NCBI RefSeq assembly: GCF_013456555.2 | Contig: NZ_CP059154.1 | Location: 1,550,001 to 1,614,000, forward strand | Origin: Natrinema zhouii | GTDB lineage: Archaea; Halobacteriota; Halobacteria; Halobacteriales; Natrialbaceae | DNA: 64,000 nucleotides | Reading direction: 5' to 3' | Part shown: in pieces, positions 8,484 through 17,253 of the stretch | Numbering within the stretch: position 1 is the stretch's first letter | How the letters are laid out: each line of letters opens with the position of its first letter | Program-made: the position numbers and the translations under genes | Notes under the pieces: generated by a model | Seen by the model: only the letters and a program-made list of their open reading frames with translations | Told to the model about the DNA's origin: nothing | The model's database searches: none

Positions 8484-8536
8484 ATGAGATCTACATCGTC
8501 TCGGTCGGATTCGACTACGACCGGCTAATCGCGACT
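8484..8536 (+). pseudogene. 5' fragment of an HFX_2341-type regulator gene
   Basis: The sequence encodes 'EIYIVSVGFDYDRLIA', nearly the same as residues 3-18 of the intact gene at 9996 ('THIVPVGFDYDRLIA'). The ATG at 8484 is one base out of frame with the conserved reading, and homology ends abruptly after the GCG at about 8534, where an in-frame stop follows. The copy differs from 9996 at several third positions, so it is an old duplication or a diverged paralogue rather than a fresh target-site duplication. Confidence 0.65.
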
Positions 8537-8539
8537 TAA

Positions 8540-8807
8540 CGCCTGGACAGACGTACTGACTTAGCCGAAGAAACGATAGAATCCTACAGCTACAAACTCA
8601 CTCGCTTCCTCAAGTGGTGTGAGGGGGAAGGCTTAGACAATCTCAATGGCCTGTCCGGGCGAGATATCTTGGAGTTCAAGCAGTATAGAGAAGAAGACCT
8701 GAATCCGGTGTCTCTCCAGGGGACAACTTGATACCTTACGCGCCTTCGTCCGGTTTTGTGAGTCCACCAATGCAGTTGAGTCAGACATTCACAATAAGGT
8801 ACTTTAG
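8540..8807 (+). pseudogene. Frameshifted N-terminal fragment of a tyrosine recombinase
   Basis: The reading from 8552 gives 'TDLAEETIESYSYKLTRFLK', then 'WCEGEGLDNLNGLSGRDILE', the SAM-like core-binding domain of phage-type integrases. After the codons for SLQG (about 8716-8727) an extra A shifts the frame. The continued reading gives 'QLDTLRAFVRFCESTNAVES' and stops at 8805-8807. The catalytic domain with the R-H-R-Y residues is absent. This is a dead remnant of an integrated element and probably explains the breakage of the adjacent HFX_2341-type gene copy. The lower GC of the region matches foreign origin. Confidence 0.75.
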
Positions 8808-8931
8808 TGTGTGATTTTTATAATTGGATATCGGATGGTTTGAATAGCGTATTCACAATGTCTCAGTATACGGGTCGCTCTGCTGAACGAGAAGAGATTC
8901 TTTCACTAATAAAGCGGAGAGGTAACTGGCT
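8808..8931 (+). other. AT-rich spacer with possible promoter and a 25-codon open frame
   Basis: This segment contains TTTTTATAATTGGATATC near 8815-8832, a strong TATA-like stretch. An ATG at 8858 opens a 25-codon frame ('MSQYTGRSAEREEILSLIKR') that stops at 8933-8935, overlapping the FkbM start by 4 bases. The little frame could be a leader or the truncated start of a helix-turn-helix protein; it is too short to call. Composition is well below the neighbours in GC. Confidence 0.35.
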
Positions 8932-9714
8932 ATGAGTCTTTTTAAGCGTGGATACAAGGTAGCCAAAGAAGACGGCTTAATGTCCTTCCTATCTGAGTCT
9001 CTTGATTATTTATACTGGGAATGCAAGGAAAAAAGATGGAGGATATCTTCATCTGCGAAAATATCGATTCAAGGGGTAGAAGCAGAATTTGGAACATCAG
9101 GAAGGGCACCAAGTTCTCTCCGTGTGTTCGAGAAGGGAGAACGTGAGATGTTATCCGATGTTCTAAAAGAAATATCAATTGACGATGTGTTTTGGGATAT
9201 AGGTGCAAATATCGGATATTACAGCTGCTTCATTGGTCAACAAGCCAAGGTAGCCGCGTTTGAACCATCCCCTATTGCGGCAGAGCATTGCCGTGATAAT
9301 TTATCTCGGAATGATATTGAAGCATCTGTGTATGAATACGCGTTGTCTGATTCTCGCGAGACTATTACGCTTCATCCTGGACGTATCGCAAGAGCAGAAA
9401 ACGAACCGGTGGAAGTTGAGAAAAAGCGTGGTGATAAAATTGCTGAAGACTTATCTCTACCTACAGTAGTGAAAATTGACGTTGAAGGGGCTGAAGTCGA
9501 GGTGATAAATGGCATGGAAGATATTCTTTCGTCTGATAAATGCCGTTTGTTATACTGTGAAGTCCATACAGAAAAAAAGGAAGACCGGAAGGCCGTAAGT
9601 GACTATGGTGAAAATCTTGAAACATTTAATAATAAAATAAACGAGTTGGGGTTTGAAGTGGAAATTCTAAGTAGAAGAGGAAACGAAGTCCATATAAAAG
9701 GGAAGAAAAACTAA
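8932..9714 (+). CDS. FkbM family methyltransferase, AT-rich (acquired)
   Basis: A 260-residue SAM-dependent methyltransferase of the FkbM type. The SAM-binding motif I is 'VFWDIGANIGYYSCFIG' at about 84-100, followed by 'VAAFEPSPIAAEHCRDN' at about 104-120. The FkbM hallmark 'VVKIDVEGAEVEVINGM' is at about 180-196. These enzymes usually methylate hydroxyl groups on sugars or polyketides and often occur in surface-glycan loci. No glycan genes surround it. Base use is strikingly AT-rich, with codons such as AAA, ATA and TTA, unlike all neighbours, and it follows an integrase remnant; both indicate recent transfer. The ATG overlaps a 25-codon open frame. Confidence 0.9.
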   Translation: MSLFKRGYKVAKEDGLMSFLSESLDYLYWECKEKRWRISSSAKISIQGVEAEFGTSGRAPSSLRVFEKGEREMLSDVLKEISIDDVFWDIGANIGYYSCFIGQQAKVAAFEPSPIAAEHCRDNLSRNDIEASVYEYALSDSRETITLHPGRIARAENEPVEVEKKRGDKIAEDLSLPTVVKIDVEGAEVEVINGMEDILSSDKCRLLYCEVHTEKKEDRKAVSDYGENLETFNNKINELGFEVEILSRRGNEVHIKGKKN

Positions 9715-9995
9715 GGTCGTTGTCAAAAGCAATACTGTTTGTGGGACTGTCGGCGCGACCGGAGACGACACCTATCGACGGATCATCGGGGCCGACTCTA
9801 CGCTGTGCGAGTTCTGAGTCACGCTGTTTTCCCTTCAGAGGGCTCATAGACGCTTTTCTACTACCATAGAATTATGACAGAGTCATATCTCATTCCTTTG
9901 AAGCTCGGGACGGGGAAGGCACAAACATGGACGATGTGCAATCGAACGGTATGCTACTTGATGGGATTAATAAACGCCCCCACGGAGTATAGCGT
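9715..9995 (+). other. Spacer with remnant sequence and the TATA box of the HFX_2341-type gene
   Basis: I see no gene in these 281 bases. The first half (to about 9845) returns to high GC and may be debris from the island. At 9966-9975 the sequence ATTAATAAAC lies about 25 bases before the ATG at 9996 and is a good archaeal TATA box, implying a leaderless message for the regulator. Confidence 0.5.
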
Positions 9996-10898
<903 letters not shown>

Positions 10899-10987
10899 GC
10901 ACCCTGCCGACGGCGGAGTGAAAAACCGCGGTCGGACCATCGCTGGACCAACCTTACAACTGGCCGCCGTGTACCGACACGCGATCG

Positions 10988-12511
10988 ATGAATGTGCTGG
11001 TCGTTCTCGGCCATCCCCGGACCGATAGCTTCTGTGCCGCGTTAGCCGACTCGTACGTCGACGGCGCACGCGAGGCCGGCGTCGACGTCCGTCGGCTCGA
11101 TCTCGCCGGCCTCAAGTTCGATCCCCACGTCCGCACCGAGAGCCCCGAGGAGCAACCGCTTGAGGACGACCTGGAGATGGCCCAGCGCCACATCGAGTGG
11201 GCGGACCACCTCGCGTTCGTCTATCCGAACTGGTGGGGGACGATGCCGGCGCTGTTGAAGGGATTTTTCGACCGCGTCTTCACGCCGGGCTTCGCGTTCT
11301 CGCACTACGAGGACGGCGAGGGCGCGGGCCACCGAAAGTTGCTGAACGACAAGACCGCGGAACTGCTCGTGACGATGGACACGCCGAAGTGGGTGTACCG
11401 CTGGATCCTCCGGCAGCCGGGCACCAACGCCGTCAAGCGCGCCACGCTGGGATACGCCGGCGTTCGAACCACGCGCGTCACGAATATCGGACCCGTAGAG
11501 GACTCGAGTCCGGCGGAGCGCGACGAGTGGCTCGAGCGGGCGACGCGGCTGGGCCGACAGTTGGCCGACGGCCCGGAGTCATCGACGACGCGAGCGAAAC
11601 GTCGCGTCACGACGTGGCTCAAGGCGTTGCGGCTCCAGTTTTACCCGATGGCGTGGATCGCCTACACCGTCGGTGCGCTGGCCGCGACCGGTTCGGACGG
11701 GATCTTCACGTCGGCGATCTACTGGGCGGGGTTTTGCTTCCTCTTCTTCCTCGAGGCGGCGACCGTGCTGAGCAACGAGTACTTCGATTACGAGACGGAC
11801 CGACGGAATACGTTCGCGGGGCCGTTTACGGGCGGCTCTCGCGTCCTGGTCGACGGCGAACTCGACCGATCGGCGCTTCGAGCAGGGATTCGGAACGCCA
11901 TCGTCCTTACTGCGATTGCCGCACTCGCCGCCCTCGCGTTCGGTGTCGGCTCGCCCCTCACGATGGCCGCCGTGATGGGAGTTCTGGCAGTGCTGGCACT
12001 CGGCTACACGATGCCGCCGTTACAGCTGTCGTATCGCACGCTCGGCGAACTCGACGTCGCCGCGACACACAGCGTCGGCGTCCTGCTCCTGGGGTTCGTC
12101 GCGTTCGGCGGCTCGTGGCGCGATCCGCTCCCGTGGCTGCTCGGATTGCCGTTTTTCCTGTCGATTCTGCCGTCGATCATTCTCGCGGGAGTGCCGGACT
12201 ACGAGGCCGACCGCGCCGCCGGCAAGGAGACACTGGCCGTCCGGTTCGGCGTCGACGGGGCCGCGACGGTGGCGATCGCGACTGCGCTGCTCGCCGCCGC
12301 GACGAGCGTGCTCTTGTACGCGGCCGAGGTGATTCCCCACGCGTACGGTCCCCTCGTCGCCCTCAGCGTTCCCCACGCGATCGTGATCGGGTGGCTGGTA
12401 CGCGATCGCCTCGAGTCGTCGGCGATGCCCGGCCGCATCGACCGACTAATGGCCGCGTCGCTTGGGTACATCGTCTGGTTCGGCGTCGTTCCCCTGCTCG
12501 AACTGCTCTGA
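10988..12511 (+). CDS. Fusion: NAD(P)H quinone oxidoreductase (flavodoxin fold) and UbiA prenyltransferase
   Basis: A 507-residue two-domain protein. Residues 1-195 match flavodoxin-like NAD(P)H dehydrogenases (MdaB/NQO type): 'VLVVLGHPRTDSFCAALAD' near 3-21, 'FVYPNWWGTMPALLKGFFDR' near 78-97 and the 'PGFAF' loop. Residues about 215-507 form a UbiA-type membrane prenyltransferase with eight or nine helices and both metal-diphosphate motifs, 'NEYFDYETD' at about 262-270 and 'DYEADRAAGK' at about 404-413. The two would let one polypeptide reduce a quinone-like ring and add or modify a prenyl chain on the membrane face. Each domain is complete; the frame is uninterrupted. It follows the HFX_2341-type gene by 89 bases on the same strand. 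Confidence 0.9.
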   Translation: MNVLVVLGHPRTDSFCAALADSYVDGAREAGVDVRRLDLAGLKFDPHVRTESPEEQPLEDDLEMAQRHIEWADHLAFVYPNWWGTMPALLKGFFDRVFTPGFAFSHYEDGEGAGHRKLLNDKTAELLVTMDTPKWVYRWILRQPGTNAVKRATLGYAGVRTTRVTNIGPVEDSSPAERDEWLERATRLGRQLADGPESSTTRAKRRVTTWLKALRLQFYPMAWIAYTVGALAATGSDGIFTSAIYWAGFCFLFFLEAATVLSNEYFDYETDRRNTFAGPFTGGSRVLVDGELDRSALRAGIRNAIVLTAIAALAALAFGVGSPLTMAAVMGVLAVLALGYTMPPLQLSYRTLGELDVAATHSVGVLLLGFVAFGGSWRDPLPWLLGLPFFLSILPSIILAGVPDYEADRAAGKETLAVRFGVDGAATVAIATALLAAATSVLLYAAEVIPHAYGPLVALSVPHAIVIGWLVRDRLESSAMPGRIDRLMAASLGYIVWFGVVPLLELL

Positions 12512-12535
12512 ACCGGTGAACGAAGGCGACGACGG

Positions 12536-12603
12536 TTACTCCGCCCGCTCGAGCACGTGTTCCCGGAGCACGAGCAGGCAGGGGACGACGGTGAGACGGG
12601 AGC
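12536..12603 (-). pseudogene. 3' remnant of a membrane protein gene
   Basis: On the reverse strand a short frame ends at 12536-12538 with 'LTVVPCLLVLREHVLERAE'. This resembles the final membrane helix and basic tail of an RND/MMPL-type exporter or another polytopic protein. The upstream body is absent: the fragment abuts the stop of the first beta-propeller gene at 12609. The identification is weak; the point is that a truncated gene end marks the edge of the duplicated array. Confidence 0.3.
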
Positions 12604-12608
12604 GATCC

Positions 12609-14219
12609 TTACTCCCGGTCGGTCTCGTCACCGAGTGCTCGGCGACGGAGGCCCTCGAGACCCAGTGCACCGGCGGCGAGGCTCGCGATGGGAGTGAAAC
12701 CGGGTGTCGAGTCTTCGGTATCGTTGTCTACGCCACTGCCGTTGCCGTCCGCAGTGCTCCCGTTCTCGTCGGTGGCACCATCGGTATCGCTCTCGTTGTT
12801 GTCACCGCCAGCTTCGGTACTCTCGTTCTCGTCGCCGTTCGAGTCTCCATCGGTATCGTCTGTGCGGTCGTCGGTGCGGTCTCCATTGTTCCCAGTCTCA
12901 CCGTTAGTTCCATCACCCCCGCTCTCATTTTCGTCGTCGCTTCCTTTGTTTTCGTCGCCACCGCTATCCTCGGTATTGTCGGTCGATCGGAGTGCACGAA
13001 GTCCGTCACTCCCATCGTCGTAGATCGTCTCGCTGTCGACCGCCTTGATAGGGCTAATATCTATATCGTCGCTGTTCGAAACCACCCATCTCTCGCTGCC
13101 GTCTGCGAGGTCGTATGCGATAGCGCTTTTATCCTCCTCCAAATTCGGGTGAAGAGTGAACAGAAGTGTCTGCCCAATGATCGCGATGCTCCCGCCGTCA
13201 CCCACAGAACTGCGCGGAAAAGCGGGGCTCGTCCACAACTCATTGCCCGAGTCGTCCGAATAGGTTTCGACACGGACTCTCGCATCGTCGTACGTGGCTC
13301 TGATATCGCCCTTGGTAGCATCCGCATAAATCCCATACACGATAACCCACTGCTCTCCAGTTTCTGCATTAATCCGATGACTACCCGGTTGTCCAGATAC
13401 ATGACCGTAGACTGCAGTTTCACTTGCCGTGAGGGGTCCCTCGACCCTCAAATCCCCCCGTGACGTCCATTGGTTTTCACCGGTCATCGCGTCGAGTGCA
13501 ACGGTGGCTTCACCCGGTTCCTCGGTCACCGCATACACCGATCCATTCGCGACGGAAACCGGTTCTGTCTCGAACTGAAACGTTTCGATGTTACTTTCCT
13601 TATACTCCGGATGCGAGTTGAGATCGACATCGACAGTGTCACGCTTCCAATCGGTCGATCCATCGGTCGGATCGAGCGCGTAAATCGTCCCGTCGACGGC
13701 GACGTACAGCCGGCCGTCGACGATCGTCGGGCTCGAGACGGGAAACCCCCACCGACGTTTATATTCGGCTGGTTCAAAGTCGAATTTTCGCTGCCACCGG
13801 ACCGATCCGTCAGCAGCGTTCAGTGCCGTCAGCTGTCCGCCACCGACGTAGACGGTATCGTTGGCCACCGCCGGCGCCCCTTCGGCGGAAATCGTTTCGT
13901 TCGTCCACTCGACTGACCCGTCTGCGGCGTCGAGGGCGTGAATTTCGTTGCCGTACGTCCGAAGGTACACCGTTCCGTCGACGACGGCGAGGTCGCCGGC
14001 TTCCTCGTACTCCCAGGCGACGGTGTCGGGTTTGGCGATCCCATCCTCGGCGGGAACGTACCTGCCGTTCGCCGGATTCCCATCGTACGACGACCATCCC
14101 TCTGGCTCTTCGATCGACGACTGTTGTCCGACGTTGCCCGTCCTGGCCGACGCGAGCGATCCACCAGCCACCAGCGCTGCACCCGTTCCGAGAAGCGTCC
14201 GTCGTCGGAGTTCCTCCAT
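12609..14219 (-). CDS. Exported beta-propeller (PQQ-like repeat) protein, PGF-CTERM anchored, paralogue 1
   Basis: A 536-residue protein. It has a Tat signal ('MEELRRRTLLGTGAALVAGG', twin Arg at 5-7) and then about seven PQQ-like beta-propeller repeats (about 40-405) with recurring blocks such as 'VDGTVYLRTYGNEIHALDA' and 'DGSVRWQRKF'. A roughly 95-residue Asp/Gly/Asn/Glu linker follows. The C-terminus is a PGF-CTERM signal: PGF, a hydrophobic stretch, then RRR. That predicts Tat export, archaeosortase processing and surface anchoring. Catalytic use of PQQ is not shown; many such proteins are scaffolds. The start at 14219 rather than 14339 is set by the Tat signal and the TATA box at 14243-14252. 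The ligand is unknown. Confidence 0.85.
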   Translation of the reverse strand: MEELRRRTLLGTGAALVAGGSLASARTGNVGQQSSIEEPEGWSSYDGNPANGRYVPAEDGIAKPDTVAWEYEEAGDLAVVDGTVYLRTYGNEIHALDAADGSVEWTNETISAEGAPAVANDTVYVGGGQLTALNAADGSVRWQRKFDFEPAEYKRRWGFPVSSPTIVDGRLYVAVDGTIYALDPTDGSTDWKRDTVDVDLNSHPEYKESNIETFQFETEPVSVANGSVYAVTEEPGEATVALDAMTGENQWTSRGDLRVEGPLTASETAVYGHVSGQPGSHRINAETGEQWVIVYGIYADATKGDIRATYDDARVRVETYSDDSGNELWTSPAFPRSSVGDGGSIAIIGQTLLFTLHPNLEEDKSAIAYDLADGSERWVVSNSDDIDISPIKAVDSETIYDDGSDGLRALRSTDNTEDSGGDENKGSDDENESGGDGTNGETGNNGDRTDDRTDDTDGDSNGDENESTEAGGDNNESDTDGATDENGSTADGNGSGVDNDTEDSTPGFTPIASLAAGALGLEGLRRRALGDETDRE

Positions 14220-14528
14220 GGCAGCGGCTGCTCGCGTTCGACTATTTACTATGGAGTAGGTAAGGGAATAATGTTTTTCAGTTGGTAGTTGGCCGATCGG
14301 TTGGTCCGGTGTCGCTGATCTGTCCCTCGGACTATTCACTCGAAAACACAGTTGTCAAACTGCGATATGAGCGGCTGGAACTAAACTGAATCAGCGCTTT
14401 CGAACGAATGCCGTGATGTGCCTCGGCCTCATTTGCGATGGCCAGTAGAAACGAGAACCGACTCAATAAAGTGTCTGATTTTCGAGGAGGAGCGCGTCAA
14501 AACCGTTTCACCGGCAACCGTTGCTTGT
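14220..14528 (-). repeat. Duplicated promoter spacer, copy 1
   Basis: This 309-base intergenic stretch is homologous to 16335-16650 and 20798-21114. Shared landmarks in order are the TATA-like TATTTACTAT at 14243-14252 (reverse-strand promoter of paralogue 1), TTGGCCGAT near 14287, TCACTCGAA...ACAGTTGT near 14336, TTTCGAACGAATG near 14398 and TTTCACCGGCAACCG near 14505. It holds no gene. The three copies show that the duplication unit was gene plus upstream spacer. Confidence 0.75.
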
Positions 14529-16334
14529 TTACTCCCCGTCGGAGTCGTCAGCGAGCGCTCGGCGGCGGAGCCCCTCGAGACCCAGCGCACCGGCGGTGAG
14601 GCTCGCGATGGGAGTGAAACCGGGTGTCGAGTCTTCGGTATCGTTGTCTACGCCACTGCTGTTGCCGTCCGCAGTGCTCCCGTTCTCGTCGGTGGCACCG
14701 TCGGTATCGCTGTCTACGCCACTGCCGTCACCGTCTGCATCGGCTCCACCCTCGGTAGAACCGTTGCCGTCATCACTCTCACTGCCATCATCGACACCGT
14801 CCGCACCATCGTCACTGCGATCAGCGGTGCCAGTATCGTTGCCATCGTCACTTCCGCCGGCTGTACCGTCGTCTCCACCGGCACTATCGCCCCCGTCGGA
14901 GCCGGTGTCTTCGTCGCTATCACCGCTGCTCGTGTCCGTCGATCCGTCACCACCGTCACTCGAATCGCCGTCGCCGTTGCTGTCGTCCGTTTCGTTCGAG
15001 CCGTCGTCGGAGCCACCGTCGTTTTGGTCGCCGTCGTTGTCGTCACCGCCATCGGAGCCGTCTCCGTCGGCATCACCGTCCTGCGCTTCGGACGAGCGCA
15101 GGGCACGAAGCGTTTTCCAATCACGGTCGTAGATCGTGTCGGGGCCGACTGCCTCAATGTGTGACACACCCAATTCACCATCAGTCAGGATTTCCCACCT
15201 CTCATCGCCGGTTTCGAGGTCGTACGCCACGACTCGAGACAGTACTTGAGAATTCTCACCTGTCGGTGCAGTTTCGATGAGAACTGTCTTTCCAACGATC
15301 GCGTAACTCCCTGCGACTAACACTGGCGTCGAGGCTCCGACGCCCCACAAATGTTCAGATGATTCACCGTCGTAACGATCGACCCCGATTCCGTTCTCAG
15401 TGCCGGTAATATCGATTTCGCCGCGAGTCGCGGTCGGGAAGACCGCGCCACCACCGCCTACCTGTTCTCCTGTTTCCGCGTCGAAGCCAGTGTTCTCTAA
15501 CCGAAAAGACCCTGGCGCATAAACCATTGTTTCAGACGCTGTGACTGGTCCGTTGACATCGTGGGTGACCACCTCGTCGGTTGATTTCCACTGCACGTCG
15601 CCAGTCCGTGCATCGAGAGCGACGACTGCTTTCTGGACCACTGCTTTCTCGGTCAGTGCATAGACCGACTCGTTCGCGACGGCGAACGACCTCTTAAACT
15701 GTACTGCTTCGAATTCACGGTCTTGGTTCTCTGCGGGGACGTCAACGTCGATATCGACGGTTTCGAGTTTCCAATCAGTCGATCCATCCCGCGGATCGAC
15801 CGCATAGACCGTTCCGTCGGCAACGACGTACACCCGCCCGTACGTGACCGTTGGACTCGAGACGGATGCCGGACCGGAACCGAAGTCTCGCGTCCACTGC
15901 ACTGTCCCATCCGAAGCGTCGAGTGCAGTCAGCTGGCCGCCGCCGAGGTATACGGTTCCGCCGGCGACTGCTGGTGATCCCTCGACGGGTATCTCGTCGG
16001 CGGTCCATTCGACCTCGCCAGTCGCATCGTCGAGCGCGTGTATTTCGTTTTCTTCCGTCCGAAGGTACACCGTCCCGTCAGCGATCGCGAGATCACCGCC
16101 GTACCCGTCGTACTCCCAGGCGACCGTCTCCGGTTTCTCGATCTCGGTTTCGGCCGAGACGTATCTGCCGCCCGCGGGGTTGGCATCGGCCGAGGACCAA
16201 CTCCTCTCCGGCTCTGAGATCGTCTGTGGACAGCAATCGTCACCCGTCTCACCGGTACTGATTGAGGTGAGTATCCCCCCAGCTGCCAGCGCTGCACCCG
16301 TTCCGAGGAGCGTCCGTCGATGGAGTTCCTCCAT
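14529..16334 (-). CDS. Exported beta-propeller (PQQ-like repeat) protein, PGF-CTERM anchored, paralogue 2
   Basis: A 601-residue protein built like paralogue 1: Tat signal with 'HRRTLLGTGAALAAGG', propeller repeats at about 45-410, a long linker (about 420-565) of Asp/Gly/Ser/Thr repeats, and a PGF-CTERM tail with 'LGLEGLRRRALADDSDGE'. A Cys pair ('DDCCPQT') just after the signal is shared only with paralogue 4. It could form a disulfide, bind metal or mark a lipid site. The last roughly 45 codons are almost identical in DNA to paralogue 1, suggesting gene conversion. The start at 16334 is fixed by the Tat signal and the TATA box TATTTATTAT at 16358-16367. The open frame upstream to 16442 is not used. 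Confidence 0.85.
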   Translation of the reverse strand: MEELHRRTLLGTGAALAAGGILTSISTGETGDDCCPQTISEPERSWSSADANPAGGRYVSAETEIEKPETVAWEYDGYGGDLAIADGTVYLRTEENEIHALDDATGEVEWTADEIPVEGSPAVAGGTVYLGGGQLTALDASDGTVQWTRDFGSGPASVSSPTVTYGRVYVVADGTVYAVDPRDGSTDWKLETVDIDVDVPAENQDREFEAVQFKRSFAVANESVYALTEKAVVQKAVVALDARTGDVQWKSTDEVVTHDVNGPVTASETMVYAPGSFRLENTGFDAETGEQVGGGGAVFPTATRGEIDITGTENGIGVDRYDGESSEHLWGVGASTPVLVAGSYAIVGKTVLIETAPTGENSQVLSRVVAYDLETGDERWEILTDGELGVSHIEAVGPDTIYDRDWKTLRALRSSEAQDGDADGDGSDGGDDNDGDQNDGGSDDGSNETDDSNGDGDSSDGGDGSTDTSSGDSDEDTGSDGGDSAGGDDGTAGGSDDGNDTGTADRSDDGADGVDDGSESDDGNGSTEGGADADGDGSGVDSDTDGATDENGSTADGNSSGVDNDTEDSTPGFTPIASLTAGALGLEGLRRRALADDSDGE

Positions 16335-16650
16335 AGCAGCGGCTACTCGCGTTCGGCTATTTATTATGGAGACGGTATGGAAAACATGGCGGCCAGATGA
16401 CAGCTGATCGCTCGGCTGGCCCGTTGCCGTCGACTTCTGCAACGGGACTAGTCACTCGAATAAACTGTTGTTCGTACGAAATCAGGGCGCGAAATACGCG
16501 AGCCGATCGAAACCAGCGCGTTCGAACGAGTGCTGTGACGAGCGTGTGGCTCGTTTGTCGTGACCGATAGTGACGAGAATCGTCCCGCTCGAGTGTCATT
16601 TATATGGGAGATCGCTCGCCGATACCGTTTCACCGACGGCCGTCGCTGGG
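16335..16650 (-). repeat. Duplicated promoter spacer, copy 2
   Basis: Homologous to 14220-14528 and 20798-21114, with the reverse-strand TATA TATTTATTAT at 16358-16367 driving paralogue 2. The landmarks TCACTCGAA...AAACTGTTGT, GTTCGAACGAGTG and TTTCACCGAC recur in the same order. Unlike the other two copies it is followed by unrelated DNA rather than by the 3' end of another beta-propeller gene. Confidence 0.7.
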
Positions 16651-17017
16651 CTCACTTCGGCTCGATTCTCGTCGAGCGCCCGACGCCGGCGGCCGTTGTA
16701 TCGCCCGGTCTCAAGGCCGTGCCACAGCTCCGATCGCATCTCCCAGGGAGCGTTTGCCTCCCGGTGGCGCGACTGTGATGACGGATCGAGATGATTCCGA
16801 GACTCGGAATCGGATAGAGATCGATATCGAAGGCACTCGACGGATCTCTTGTCGCGCATCCCGCTGTGCGTGACAGTCGGCGATCCGATCGGCACCCTTT
16901 CGAATCCCCACCTCGTGTTCGTCCGGCGTCAATCTCCCTCCCTGGTCGCTCCGGGCGCCTCCCGTTTCGTGACCGATTGCCGGACCGTTCGGTGACGAAC
17001 CGTTCGGTATCGAGAGC
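16651..17017. other. Stretch with no recognisable gene
   Basis: I find no convincing open frame on either strand in these 367 bases. Composition is normal GC-rich haloarchaeal. It lies between the duplicated spacer copy 2 and a regulator-gene fragment, so it is probably degraded coding DNA left from the rearrangements of the array. Confidence 0.4.
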
Positions 17018-17199
<182 letters not shown>

Positions 17200-17253
17200 G
17201 AACCGTCGGTCGAATCGTAATTCTTCGGTGATCGGTGCCCGGAGACACCGAGA

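Noticed and set aside
9715..9850. Possible transposase remnant after the FkbM gene
   Set aside because: No frame gave a recognisable transposase motif and no inverted ends were found.
11197..12519. 440-codon frame overlapping the reductase/UbiA fusion
   Set aside because: A different frame on the same strand, extremely Arg-rich; the fusion frame has the motifs.
16900..16915. TTCGAATCC string resembling a tRNA T-arm
   Set aside because: No matching acceptor, anticodon or D-arm could be folded around it.
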